From positions 434,001 through 498,000 of the forward strand of contig NZ_CP060828.1 of the NCBI RefSeq assembly GCF_014489635.1: 64,000 bases of DNA. The letters run 5' to 3'. Positions within the stretch are counted from its first letter, which is position 1. The number at the start of each line of letters is the position of its first letter. This DNA comes from Streptomyces roseirectus. Lineage in GTDB: Bacteria; Actinomycetota; Actinomycetes; Streptomycetales; Streptomycetaceae. Under the pieces are notes generated by a model. That model saw nothing but the letters and a program-made list of their open reading frames with translations, was not told where the DNA came from and did not search any database. This document shows, one piece after another, positions 7,888 to 16,842 of the stretch. Made by a program: the position numbers and the translations under genes.

Positions 7888-10800
7888 ATGGCGAACGACA
7901 GAAGGACACCCGGCGCCGGAAAGTGGCCGCTCGCGGCGCGGCGGCTGCTGACCCGGCGTGAGGTGTCGGCCGACGGCCACGCGGTGTTCGGCACGGCCGA
8001 CGCCCGCTGGGAGGGCTTCTACCGCGACCGCTGGGCGCACGACAGGGTGGTGCGTTCCACGCACGGCGTGAACTGCACGGGCTCCTGCTCGTGGATGGTG
8101 TACGTCAAGGACGGCATCATCACCTGGGAGCACCAGGCCACCGACTACCCGTCCATCGGCGCGGACTGCCCCGAGTACGAGCCGCGGGGCTGCCCGCGGG
8201 GCGCCTCGTTCTCCTGGTACACCTACTCCCCCAGCCGGGTCAGGTACCCGTACGTGCGGGGCGAGTTGCTGACGCTGTGGCGCGAGGCCCGGCGCCGGCT
8301 CGGCGACCCGGTGGCGGCCTGGGCGGAGATCACCGGTGACCCGGCGAAGGCCCGCGCCTACAAGCGGGCGCGCGGCAAGGGCGGGCTGGTGCGGGCGAGC
8401 TGGGAGGAGGTGACCGAACTGGTCGCCGCCGCCCACGTGCACACCGTCAAGGCGTACGGCCCGGACCGGGTCGCGGGGTTCTCGCCGATCCCGGCGATGT
8501 CGATGGCGTCGTTCGCGGCCGGTGCCCGTTTCCTGTCGCTGATCGGCGGGACGCTGCTGTCGTTCTACGACTGGTACGCGGACCTGCCGATCGCCTCGCC
8601 GCAGGTCTTCGGCGACCAGACGGACGTCCCCGAGGCCGCGGACTGGTGGAACGCGGGTTACCTGATCATGTGGGGCTCCAACATCCCCGTCACCCGCACG
8701 CCCGACGCGCACTTCCTGACCGAGACGCGCTACAACGGCACGAAGGTCGTGGCGGTCAGCCCCGACTACGCCGACAACGTCAAGCACGCCGACGAGTGGC
8801 TGGCACCGCACCCGGGGACGGACGGCGCGCTGGCCATGGCGATGGGCCACGTGATCCTGCGGGAGTTCCTGGTCGACCGTGACGTGCCGTATTTCCGCGA
8901 CTACTTGAGCAGGTTCACCGACGCGCCGTTCCTGGTGACCTTGCGCGAGCACGATCTGGGGCTCGTCCCCGGCGGGTTCCTGACCGCCGCCGATCTCGGC
9001 AGCGACGAGGAGCACGCCCGGTTCAAGACGGTCCTCCTCGACGGGGCCACCGGTGATCCGGTGATCCCCGGCGGCTCGCTCGGCTTCCGGTGGGGAGAAG
9101 CCGGGCGAGGCCGCTGGAACCTCGATCTGGGCGGCGTGGTACCGGAGTTGAGCCTGCTCGACCGGGCGGAGGGGGCGGCCGAGGTGGTGCTGCCGCGCTT
9201 CGACGAGGGCGCGACCGAGGGCGGTTCGACGATGGTGCGGGGCGTGCCGGTCCGCAGGGTCGGCGGGCACCTGGTGACGACCGTGTTCGACCTGATGCTG
9301 GCCCAGTACGGGGTGGGCCGTCCGGGGCTGCCGGGACGCTGGCCGTCGTCGTACGAGGACGCGGGCCAGCCGTACACCCCGGCCTGGCAGGAGACGGTCA
9401 CCTCGGTGCCGGCCGCGCAGGCCGCCCGGATCGCGCGGGAGTTCGCGCGCAACGCCGAGCGCACCGAGGGGCGTTCGATGATCGCGCTGGGTGCCGGGAC
9501 CAACCACTGGTTCCACTCCGACACCATCTACCGGGCGTTCCTCGCACTGGTGACGATGACCGGCTGCCAGGGCGTGAACGGCGGCGGGTGGGCGCACTAC
9601 GTCGGCCAGGAGAAGATCCGTCCGCTCACCGGACTCCAGCATCTGGCGTTCGCCTTCGACTGGCAGCGGCCCACCCGGCACATGGCGGGTACGTCGTACT
9701 GGTACCTGAACACCGATCAGTGGCGCTACGAGGCGTTCGGGCCGGACGAGCTGGCGTCCCCGCTGGGCACCGGTCGCTTCGCCGGCCGGGCCACCGCCGA
9801 CTGCCTGGCACAGGCGGTCCGGCTGGGCTGGACGCCCGGCCATCCCGGGTTCGACCGCAACCCGCTGGACCTGGCGGACGAGGCGGCGGCTCGGGGGCGC
9901 ACACCCGCGGACCACGTCGTCGGTGAACTCACCTCGGGGCGGCTGAAGTTCGCCGTCGAGGACCCCGACGACCCGGCCGTCTTCCCGCGGGTGCTGACGG
10001 TGTGGCGGGCGAACCTGCTGGGCTCCTCCGGCAAGGGCAACGAGTACTTCCTGCGCCACCTCCTCGGCACGGACGCGGCCGTCCGCTCGGCCGAGACCCC
10101 GCCGGAGGGCCGCCCGCGGGAGGTGGTGTGGCGGGAGGAGGCGCCCGAGGGCAAGCTCGACCTGCTGGTCACGATGGACTTCCGGATGACGTCGACCGGG
10201 CTGCTGGCCGACGTCGTCCTGCCGGCCGCGACGTGGTACGAGAAGGACGACCTGTCCAGCACGGACATGCACCCCTTCGTGCACGCCTTCACCCCGGCCA
10301 TCGCCCCGCCCTGGCAGGCCCGCACCGACCACGACACGTTCCTGGCGCTCGCCGACCGCTTCAGCGAGCTGGCCGCCGAGCACCTGGGCACCCGGACCGA
10401 CGTCGTCGCCGTCCCCCTCCTGCACGACACCCCGGACGAACTCGCCCAGCCCGGCGGGGTGGTGCGGGACTGGAAGCTCGGCGAGTGCGCGCCGGTCCCC
10501 GGCCGGACCATGCCGAAGCTGGTCACGATCGAGCGCGACTATGCGGCCGTCGCCCGGAAGATGCGTGCCCTCGGCCCGCTCCTGGGCACCCTCGGCACCA
10601 CGACGAAGGGCGTCACCGTCCACCCGGACCGGGAGATCGAGGAGCTGGGACGACGCAACGGCACCCTCGACGGCCGCCCCTCGCTGGCCACCGCGTCCCA
10701 CCTGTGCGAGGCGATCCTCGCCCTGTCCGGCACCACCAACGGCCGCCTGGCGACCGAGGGTTTCCGCCGGCTCCAGGAACGGACCGGCAGCGAGGGCCTG

Positions 10801-11553
10801 GTGGGGCTGGCCGCCGAACGGGAGGCCGAGCGCATCACCTTCGCCGACACCCGCACCCAGCCCCGCGCGGTCATGACGTCGTACGAGTGGTCCGGCAGCG
10901 AGACCGGGGGCCGCCGCTACTCCCCGTTCGTCATCAACACCGAGCACCTGAAGCCCTGGCACACCCTCACCGGCCGCCAGCACTTCTTCGTCCAGCACGA
11001 CTGGATCGCCGAACTCGGCGAGCAACTGCCCGTCTACCGGCCGCCGTTGAACGCCCGAAGGCACTACGGCGACGACGAACTCGGCGGTGACCGCGCGGAG
11101 GTGACGGTCCGTTACCTCACCCCGCACTCCAAGTGGTCCATCCACTCGGCGTACCAGGACAACGCCCACATGCTCGCCCTCTCCCGGGGCGGCCCGGTGA
11201 TCTGGATGTCCACGGCCGACGCGTCGAAGATCGGCGTCAGGGACAACGAGTGGATCGAGGCGTACAACCGCAACGGCGTCGTCGTCGCCCGCGCGGTGGT
11301 CACCCACCGGATGCCCGAGGGCACGGTGTACATGTACCACGCCAAGGACCGCACGGTGAACGTCCCGAGGTCCGAGCTCAGCGGGAAGCGGGGCGGCATC
11401 CACAACTCGCTGACGAGGCTGCTGGTCAAACCCACCCATCTCGCGGGCGGCTGTGCCCAGTTGACGTACGCCTTCAACTACTACGGCCCGACCGGCAACC
11501 AGCGCGACGAGGTCACCGTGATCCGCCGCCGTTCACAGGACGTGGAGTACTGA
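7888..11553 (+). CDS. narG: respiratory nitrate reductase alpha subunit
   Basis: This 1221-residue catalytic subunit of membrane-bound nitrate reductase carries the molybdenum bis-MGD cofactor and one 4Fe-4S cluster and reduces nitrate to nitrite on the cytoplasmic face. The N-terminal cluster motif THGVNCTGSCSW has the His and Cys ligands typical of NarG, with a further Cys in CPEYEPRGCPRG. Later parts include the cofactor domain (WNAGYLIMWGSNIPVTRTPD) and a C-terminal domain typical of the family. Length is normal. The ATG at 7888 is followed by the short N-terminal region seen in other NarG proteins. It is the first gene of narGHJI, with narH starting four bases after the stop. Confidence 0.98.
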   Translation: MANDRRTPGAGKWPLAARRLLTRREVSADGHAVFGTADARWEGFYRDRWAHDRVVRSTHGVNCTGSCSWMVYVKDGIITWEHQATDYPSIGADCPEYEPRGCPRGASFSWYTYSPSRVRYPYVRGELLTLWREARRRLGDPVAAWAEITGDPAKARAYKRARGKGGLVRASWEEVTELVAAAHVHTVKAYGPDRVAGFSPIPAMSMASFAAGARFLSLIGGTLLSFYDWYADLPIASPQVFGDQTDVPEAADWWNAGYLIMWGSNIPVTRTPDAHFLTETRYNGTKVVAVSPDYADNVKHADEWLAPHPGTDGALAMAMGHVILREFLVDRDVPYFRDYLSRFTDAPFLVTLREHDLGLVPGGFLTAADLGSDEEHARFKTVLLDGATGDPVIPGGSLGFRWGEAGRGRWNLDLGGVVPELSLLDRAEGAAEVVLPRFDEGATEGGSTMVRGVPVRRVGGHLVTTVFDLMLAQYGVGRPGLPGRWPSSYEDAGQPYTPAWQETVTSVPAAQAARIAREFARNAERTEGRSMIALGAGTNHWFHSDTIYRAFLALVTMTGCQGVNGGGWAHYVGQEKIRPLTGLQHLAFAFDWQRPTRHMAGTSYWYLNTDQWRYEAFGPDELASPLGTGRFAGRATADCLAQAVRLGWTPGHPGFDRNPLDLADEAAARGRTPADHVVGELTSGRLKFAVEDPDDPAVFPRVLTVWRANLLGSSGKGNEYFLRHLLGTDAAVRSAETPPEGRPREVVWREEAPEGKLDLLVTMDFRMTSTGLLADVVLPAATWYEKDDLSSTDMHPFVHAFTPAIAPPWQARTDHDTFLALADRFSELAAEHLGTRTDVVAVPLLHDTPDELAQPGGVVRDWKLGECAPVPGRTMPKLVTIERDYAAVARKMRALGPLLGTLGTTTKGVTVHPDREIEELGRRNGTLDGRPSLATASHLCEAILALSGTTNGRLATEGFRRLQERTGSEGLVGLAAEREAERITFADTRTQPRAVMTSYEWSGSETGGRRYSPFVINTEHLKPWHTLTGRQHFFVQHDWIAELGEQLPVYRPPLNARRHYGDDELGGDRAEVTVRYLTPHSKWSIHSAYQDNAHMLALSRGGPVIWMSTADASKIGVRDNEWIEAYNRNGVVVARAVVTHRMPEGTVYMYHAKDRTVNVPRSELSGKRGGIHNSLTRLLVKPTHLAGGCAQLTYAFNYYGPTGNQRDEVTVIRRRSQDVEY

Positions 11554-11556
11554 CCC

Positions 11557-13068
11557 ATGCGCGTGCTGGCCCAGGTGGCGATGGTGATGAACCTCGACAA
11601 GTGCATCGGCTGCCACACGTGTTCGGTGACCTGCAAGCAGACGTGGACCAACCGGCCCGGCGTCGAGTACGCCTGGTTCAACAACGTCGAGACGAAACCC
11701 GGCGTCGGCTACCCGCGCCGCTACGAGGACCAGGAGCACTGGAAGGGCGGCTGGGCCCTCGACGGGCGGGGCCGGCTGGTCCTGCGTTCGGGCGGCCGGG
11801 CCAGACGCCTGCTGTCGTTGTTCGCCAATCCCGACCTGCCGTCCGTCGAGGACTACTACGAGCCCGTCACCTACGACTACGACCACCTCGTCAGCGCCCC
11901 CGCCGGTCCCGATCTCCCGGTGGCCCGGCCCCGCTCGCTCCTGACCGGCAGGCCGGCCGCCGTCACCTGGGGCGCCAACTGGGAGGACGGGCTGGGCGGG
12001 GCGCCGGAGCACGCGGGCGACGACCCGAACCTCAGCGGGAGCTGGGCGGAGAAGGTGCGGTTCGAGTTCGAGCAGACCTTCCTCTTCCATCTGCCCCGCC
12101 TGTGCGAGCACTGCCTCAACCCGGCCTGCGTGGCGGCCTGTCCGTCCGGGGCGCTGTACAAGCGGGTCGAGGACGGCATCGTCCTCGTCGACCAGGACCG
12201 CTGCCGGGGCTGGCGGATGTGTGTGACGGCGTGCCCGTACAAGAAGGTGTACGTCAACCACGCCACCGGCAAGGCCGAGAAGTGCACGTTCTGCTTCCCG
12301 CGCGTCGAGGCGGGCCGACCCACCGTGTGTTCGGAGACCTGCGTGGGGCGGCTGCGCTACCTCGGCCTGCTCCTGTACGACGCCGACCGCGTCGCGGGGG
12401 CCGCGGCCACCCCGGACGCGCGGGATCTGCTGGAGGCGCAGCGGGACGTCTTCCTCGACCCCCGTGACCCCGAAGTCGCCGCCGCCGCGCGGGAGTCGGG
12501 CATCCCGGAGGACTGGCTGGACGCCGCCCGCCGCTCCCCTGTCCACGACCTCGTCGTCCGGCACCGGATCGCTCTGCCGCTGCACCCGGAGTACCGCACC
12601 CTGCCCATGGTCTGGTACGTGCCCCCGCTCTCCCCGGTGCTGGACGCCGTCACCGGCGCGGGCGGGGACCAGGACGACCCCGATCACGTCTTCGCGGCCG
12701 TCACCCGGCTGCGCATCCCGCTGGAGTACCTGGCCGAGCTGTTCACCGCCGGGGACACGGACGTCGTCGCCGGGGTGCTGATGAAACTGACGGCGCTGCG
12801 CTCGTACATGCGCCGGCGCGCGCTGGGCGAGCCGGGGGACGACGCCGCGCTGAAGGCCGTCCGTCTCACGCCCGGGGACGCCGAGGAGCTGCACCGGCTG
12901 CTCGCGGTCGCCAAGTACGCCGACCGGTACGTGGTTCCGGCGGCGCACAGGGAGGACGCGGCGGCGCTGGGCGCGCTGGAGAACCGCTGCCCGGTCGAGT
13001 CGCCCGCGGGCCGCCGGGTGCCGCTGGGCATGCCCACGCTGCGCCGGAGCGGCGGAGGCCGTCCGTGA
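11557..13068 (+). CDS. narH: respiratory nitrate reductase beta subunit
   Basis: This 503-residue iron-sulfur subunit passes electrons from NarI to NarG. Four cysteine clusters are visible: CIGCHTCSVTCKQTW near residue 18, CEHCLNPACVAACP near 185, CRGWRMCVTACPYKK near 218 and CTFC with CSETC near 245-260. The Trp in CRGWRMC is the normal replacement that makes one centre a 3Fe-4S cluster. The rest is the usual beta-subunit C-terminal domain. The last 15 bases, which include the stop, are duplicated just downstream where they supply the narJ ribosome binding site and start. Confidence 0.98.
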   Translation: MRVLAQVAMVMNLDKCIGCHTCSVTCKQTWTNRPGVEYAWFNNVETKPGVGYPRRYEDQEHWKGGWALDGRGRLVLRSGGRARRLLSLFANPDLPSVEDYYEPVTYDYDHLVSAPAGPDLPVARPRSLLTGRPAAVTWGANWEDGLGGAPEHAGDDPNLSGSWAEKVRFEFEQTFLFHLPRLCEHCLNPACVAACPSGALYKRVEDGIVLVDQDRCRGWRMCVTACPYKKVYVNHATGKAEKCTFCFPRVEAGRPTVCSETCVGRLRYLGLLLYDADRVAGAAATPDARDLLEAQRDVFLDPRDPEVAAAARESGIPEDWLDAARRSPVHDLVVRHRIALPLHPEYRTLPMVWYVPPLSPVLDAVTGAGGDQDDPDHVFAAVTRLRIPLEYLAELFTAGDTDVVAGVLMKLTALRSYMRRRALGEPGDDAALKAVRLTPGDAEELHRLLAVAKYADRYVVPAAHREDAAALGALENRCPVESPAGRRVPLGMPTLRRSGGGRP

Positions 13069-13097
13069 ACCCCGCCGTCTTTGGAGGCCGTCCGTGA
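13054..13097 (+). repeat. 15-bp direct repeat spanning narH stop and narJ start
   Basis: GGAGGCCGTCCGTGA occurs at 13054-13068, where it ends narH, and again at 13083-13097, where GGAGG is the narJ ribosome binding site and GTG its start. The 29-base offset suggests a small tandem duplication that created the present narJ initiation region. Confidence 0.7.
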
Positions 13098-13822
13098 GTC
13101 CGCTGCCCTCGTCCCTGCCCGCCATGGTCCGCACCCGGGTGCGGGCCGCCGTGCTCCGTCCGTCCCGGCTCACGCCGGAGGAGGCCGAGGCGCGGGCCCT
13201 GCTGCTGCGGCTGTGCTCCCTGCTGCTCCAGTATCCGGACCGTGAACTCGTCGCGGGGCGCGCCGAGTTGGCGAACGCCGTGGCAGCGCTGCCGCGTTCG
13301 CGCGCCGCCGGTGAACTGGCCGTCTTTCTCGCCTGGTTCGCTGGGCAGGAGGGCGAGGCGCTGGAGCGGCACTACGTCGAGATGTTCGACCTGCGGCGCA
13401 GGAGCGGTCTCCACCTCACGTACTACCTGCACGGCGACACCCGCCGCCGGGGCATGGCGCTGCTGACGCTCAGCCGGCGTTACCGCGCGGCCGGCTGGGA
13501 CGTCGGTGGCGGGGAGCTGCCCGATCATCTGCCGGTGGTGCTGGAGTTCGCGGCGCTGGCGGGTCCGGGCGGCGGGGAGGCTCCGCTGCGTCAGCACCGG
13601 CGTGGCCTGGAGCTGATCCGGTGTGCGCTGGCGGAGGCCGGCTCGCCCTACCGGCACGTGCTGGCCGCGCTGTGCGGTCTGCTGCCGCCGCCCACGCGGG
13701 CCGACCTGGCCGCCGTCGCACGGCTCGCCGCCGACGGGCCGCCCGCCGAGGAGGTGGGCCTCACCCCGTACGGGTACGGCGAGTTCGCGCCCCCGCCCGC
13801 CTGCCAGGAGGACTCCCGGTGA
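13094..13822 (+). CDS. narJ: nitrate reductase assembly chaperone
   Basis: This 242-residue cytoplasmic chaperone is needed to insert the molybdenum cofactor into NarG before the enzyme joins the membrane. The all-helical protein has the family core, including the region LHLTYYLHGDTRRRGMALL, and the conserved run of acidic and aromatic residues before it (HYVEMFDLRRR). The GTG start at 13094 has GGAGG six bases upstream. Its TGA overlaps the GTG start of narI. The length is at the upper end for the family, mainly through an extended C-terminus. Confidence 0.94.
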   Translation: MSPLPSSLPAMVRTRVRAAVLRPSRLTPEEAEARALLLRLCSLLLQYPDRELVAGRAELANAVAALPRSRAAGELAVFLAWFAGQEGEALERHYVEMFDLRRRSGLHLTYYLHGDTRRRGMALLTLSRRYRAAGWDVGGGELPDHLPVVLEFAALAGPGGGEAPLRQHRRGLELIRCALAEAGSPYRHVLAALCGLLPPPTRADLAAVARLAADGPPAEEVGLTPYGYGEFAPPPACQEDSR

Positions 13823-14535
13823 ACGTCTCGGCCGGTGACCTGCTGCTGTGGGTCGCCTTCCCCTACGTCTGTCTCGCCGTGTTCGCGGCCGGGCACGTCT
13901 GGCGCTGGCGCCACGACCAGTTCGGCTGGACCAGCCACACCAGTCAGCTCCTCGAACACCGCTGGCTGCGCTGGGGCAGCCCGCTGTTCCACCTCGGCGC
14001 GTTCCTGGTGATCGCCGGGCACGTGGTGGGGCTCGCGGTGCCCGGCGCGTGGACCGAGGCGGCGGGGATCAGCGAGCACGCGTACCACACCGGGGCCGTC
14101 TGGCTGGGGTCGGGCGCGGGGCTCGCGATGGTCACCGGGCTGGGCCTGCTGTGCGCCCGCCGGGTCCTGGCCCGGCGGATCCGGCTCACCACGGACCGCG
14201 CCGACAAGGTCCTCTTCCCGCTGCTGGCCGCGACCGTCCTGCTGGGGATCGCCGCCACCGCCGCGCACAACGTCTTCGGCCCCGGCTACGACTACCGCGC
14301 CGGCGTCTCCCCCTGGTTCCGGGGCCTGTTCGCCCTGCGCCCCCGGCCTCAGGACATGGCCGACGCTCCTCTCCTGTTCCGGCTCCACGCGCTGAGCGCC
14401 TGCCTGCTGTTCGCCGTCTGGCCGTTCACCCGGCTCGTGCACGTCTGGAGCGCGCCCGTCGGCTATCTCACCCGGCCCTACCTGGTCTACCGCGGCCGGG
14501 CTGTCCGACGGGAGCTTCGCCACCCGGTTCGGTAG
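13819..14535 (+). CDS. narI: respiratory nitrate reductase gamma subunit (cytochrome b)
   Basis: This 238-residue membrane subunit has five predicted helices and binds two b haems. It oxidises menaquinol and passes electrons to NarH. Histidines in the expected places include FHLGAFLVIAGHVVG and the C-terminal helix LLFAVWPFTRLVHVWSAP. The GTG start overlaps the narJ stop (GTGA), so translation is coupled. No clear hairpin is seen right after the stop. It completes the narGHJI operon. Confidence 0.96.
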   Translation: MNVSAGDLLLWVAFPYVCLAVFAAGHVWRWRHDQFGWTSHTSQLLEHRWLRWGSPLFHLGAFLVIAGHVVGLAVPGAWTEAAGISEHAYHTGAVWLGSGAGLAMVTGLGLLCARRVLARRIRLTTDRADKVLFPLLAATVLLGIAATAAHNVFGPGYDYRAGVSPWFRGLFALRPRPQDMADAPLLFRLHALSACLLFAVWPFTRLVHVWSAPVGYLTRPYLVYRGRAVRRELRHPVR

Positions 14536-15041
14536 TTGCCGGCAGGTGAGCACCGAGGCCGCCACCACCACGGCACGGCTCAGCCACCAAGTCAGCCGGG
14601 TTCGCGGACGCTCTCAGCGTCGCTTCTCCAACGCCGCTCCGGCCCGCCACAAGCACGGTGAACGCTCACGCCTGATCCACCGGCCCACGCGGCATCTCGG
14701 TCTGGATCACCTGCTGCTTCCCGCCGGCCTACGCACCCGACCTCCACCCCGTCGAGGGCATCCGGTCCCTACTGCGGCGCAGCAGCCAGACCGGGGGCAG
14801 AGCCTCGCCGACCTCCGGCGTCGACCCGCGCCCGAGTATCTGGCCTCCGAGTCGAATACTCGCTACGGCAGGGACAGAGGAAGACCGAAGAGCTTCGAAC
14901 CGGACGCGGTCATCGCGCAGGCGCCCGCCACCACCAGACCGGTTTCTGCCGGCAGGGACCAGCATGCATGCGCGGTGGGTCTCTCCGCATTGCCGGTGGC
15001 CGCGCCTTGTCCGCACCGGCCCCCCTCAGCAGGAACACGAT
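14536..15041. other. gene-free stretch with insertion-sequence debris
   Basis: These 506 bases between narI and the sigma factor gene hold no intact gene. The middle contains a transposase remnant (annotated separately). The rest has no convincing coding frame or strong terminator that I can see. It may be a scar left by insertion and partial loss of a mobile element. Confidence 0.55.
14676..14825 (+). pseudogene. C-terminal remnant of an IS630-type transposase
   Basis: From about 14718 one frame reads FPPAYAPDLHPVEGIRSLL followed by RRSSQ. This closely matches the DDE C-terminal block of IS630-family transposases, usually LPAYAPDLNPVE-x-W, where the Glu is the third catalytic acid. Upstream the frame meets a stop and downstream it loses the family pattern, so only a fragment remains. 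No inverted repeats or intact ends are visible. Confidence 0.65.
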
Positions 15042-15902
15042 CTACAGCTGGGGTACCAGCCGTTGGAGGGGTACCAGTTCGCCGGCCGCTCGGACGCAGT
15101 CCGCGCAGGAGCGGGTGTGGCGGGTGATGCGTTTGCGCCAGAGGGTGCTGGGGACGCCGTCCCAGCCGCACAGTGCGGCGGTCAGCCGGGAGCAGCGGGG
15201 GCTGGCTTCCAGGGCGGCGACGAGGGATCGGCTCGACTCCAGTTGGTTGCGCATCCGTTGGAGGCGCACGCCGGCGTGGGCCACGCTCGTTCCCAGTTCG
15301 GCGGCGAGTTTCGCCCGGGTCAGCCGGCCGGTGGTCTCCAGCCACCACAGGGAGAGGAGCGCGCGGGCGTCGGGGTCGAGCCAGCGGCTGGCGCGTACGG
15401 TCTTGCGGCGGTGGCCGGACAGTTCGACGTGGATGAGGGCCAGGTTCTCGGCGTCGGCGTCCGGCGAGTCGGTCAGCCTGTCGAGGGGGGCCGTTCGTTC
15501 GGCGTCCGCCCGGCGCCGGTGCAGGTGGGTGCTGATCTGCCGGGTCGCGATCGTGACCAGCCAGGGCCGGAAGCACTCCGGTGCGCGCAGCGTGCGCAGT
15601 TCGGGCAGCGCCCGCAGCATCGTCTCCTGCACCACGTCATCGACGTCCGCGAGTTCACCCAACGCCCTGCGCACGATCGCGTACACCAACGGCAGGTACG
15701 TCGCGGCCAGTTCGTCGAGCGCACGTGGATCGCCGTCCTGCGCGGCGACGACCAGACTCGTCTCGTCGACTCGGCGGCCGGCCGGGAGCGGGCCGAGGAT
15801 CGCCCGGTCGCGCCGGGGGTGCGCGCGTAACTCCCCGGTGCCGTCGGTGGAGCGGCTGCCGTTCGCGAGGGTGCGGGCCCCGCGGTGGACAACTGTCTTC
15901 AT
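15042..15902 (-). CDS. ECF sigma factor ending in a zinc-binding (anti-sigma-like) motif
   Basis: This 286-residue protein is an RNA polymerase sigma factor of the extracytoplasmic function group. Region 2 (about residues 40-110) includes ALDELAATYLPLVYAIVRRA and VDDVVQETMLRAL; region 4 (about 145-215) follows. The C-terminus carries H262-x3-C266-x2-C269, the pattern of zinc-binding anti-sigma domains, and the protein ends 17 residues later. In the large Streptomyces ECF proteins with such a fused motif a membrane segment and an extracellular domain usually follow; here nothing follows. The ATG at 15902 has AGGAGA about 11 bases upstream, rather far. It is divergent from the GntR gene. Confidence 0.85.
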   Translation of the reverse strand: MKTVVHRGARTLANGSRSTDGTGELRAHPRRDRAILGPLPAGRRVDETSLVVAAQDGDPRALDELAATYLPLVYAIVRRALGELADVDDVVQETMLRALPELRTLRAPECFRPWLVTIATRQISTHLHRRRADAERTAPLDRLTDSPDADAENLALIHVELSGHRRKTVRASRWLDPDARALLSLWWLETTGRLTRAKLAAELGTSVAHAGVRLQRMRNQLESSRSLVAALEASPRCSRLTAALCGWDGVPSTLWRKRITRHTRSCADCVRAAGELVPLQRLVPQL

Positions 15903-15961
15903 TGCTGTCCCGCTCTCCTGAGGTGGCCGGCTGTGCGGCGTGGGAGGTTGAGGAGGAACGC

Positions 15962-15998
15962 AACTCGTATGACGTATGTAACTCGTATGACGTATGAC
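15962..15998. promoter_or_regulatory. direct-repeat operator with three GTATGAC cores
   Basis: A 17-base direct repeat AACTCGTATGACGTATG occurs at 15962-15978 and 15980-15996. Within it GTATGAC occurs three times (15967, 15985, 15992). GT-N3-AC is the core of FadR-type GntR operators, so this is probably the binding site of the adjacent regulator, controlling itself and the divergent sigma gene. The stretch is unusually AT-rich for the window. Confidence 0.6.
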
Positions 15999-16062
15999 GT
16001 CAACCGGATGGCGTACAGTGGACGGGCGTCCGTGGTGCGCCACTTGAACCCGGGGGGTGTCC

Positions 16063-16833
16063 ATGACGGCAGCACCGCGGTCATCCGCAGAGGCGGTCGA
16101 AGCCCCCGCCTGGAGTCGGCGCCCGGCGAATCTCGCCGCAGCGGTCACGGCTGAGCTGGTGGAGCGGATCGTCCGTGGGGTCCATCCGTCCGGTTCGCCG
16201 CTTCCTCCTGAGCCCGTGCTGTGCAAGACCTTCTCGGTCAGCCGGACCGTGGTGCGTGAGGCGGTGAAGATCCTTCAGGAGAAGGGGCTGGTGCAGGTCC
16301 GTCAGGGCGCCGGCACGATGGTCACGCCGCCGGCGATGTGGAACATGCTCGACGAACTGGTCCTCGGCGCGACGATCGCCGAGGACGAGAGCCTGGCCGT
16401 CCTCGATCACCTCGTGGCGACCCGCCGCGCGCTGGAGTCCGACATGGCCAACGTCGCCGCCCGCCTGGCGGACGCCGAGGCGCTGGAGCGGCTGCGCGCG
16501 CTGGTGGAGCGGATGGACGAACTCGTCGACGACCCCGCCGCGTACCAGGAGGAGGACCGGGCGTTCCACGACACGGTGATGCAGGCGTCGGGGAACCGGA
16601 TCGGCCGTGGCGTGGTCCGTGCGCTGGAGCGTCAGGTCGTCGACTCCGCCCGGTACACGGGACTGACCGGCCGCGCCTTCTGTGTCGCGTCCAATCAGGG
16701 CCATCGGCGCATCTACGAGCGGATCGCCGCGCACGATCCCCGGGGCGCGTCCGAGGCGATGTTCACCCACATCACGCAGGCGTGGGTGGTGCGCCGCAGC
16801 GGGCCGGGTGAGCCGACCCTGCTGCGGCGTTAG
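16063..16833 (+). CDS. GntR-family transcription regulator, FadR subfamily
   Basis: This 256-residue DNA-binding regulator has an N-terminal winged helix (about residues 25-95; FSVSRTVVREAVKILQEKGL is the recognition helix region) and a C-terminal all-helical FCD domain (about 110-240). The FCD domain has metal-ligand candidates such as D and H in EEDRAFHDTVM and H in NQGHRRIYERI. The ATG at 16063 is preferred over a GTG six bases earlier because of the G-rich site at 16052-16057. It faces the end of the sugar-uptake operon, with nine bases between the stops, so a carbohydrate or sugar acid is a likely ligand. This is inference from position. Confidence 0.88.
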   Translation: MTAAPRSSAEAVEAPAWSRRPANLAAAVTAELVERIVRGVHPSGSPLPPEPVLCKTFSVSRTVVREAVKILQEKGLVQVRQGAGTMVTPPAMWNMLDELVLGATIAEDESLAVLDHLVATRRALESDMANVAARLADAEALERLRALVERMDELVDDPAAYQEEDRAFHDTVMQASGNRIGRGVVRALERQVVDSARYTGLTGRAFCVASNQGHRRIYERIAAHDPRGASEAMFTHITQAWVVRRSGPGEPTLLRR

Positions 16834-16842
16834 AGGCGGCTG

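Noticed and set aside
7648..11439. Long minus-strand open frame continuing upstream of narK through narG
   Set aside because: Only the narK part has protein features; the rest mirrors narG and has no domain or ribosome binding site.
14536..15041. Complete insertion sequence next to the sigma gene
   Set aside because: Only a C-terminal transposase fragment is seen, with no terminal inverted repeats and no intact frame.
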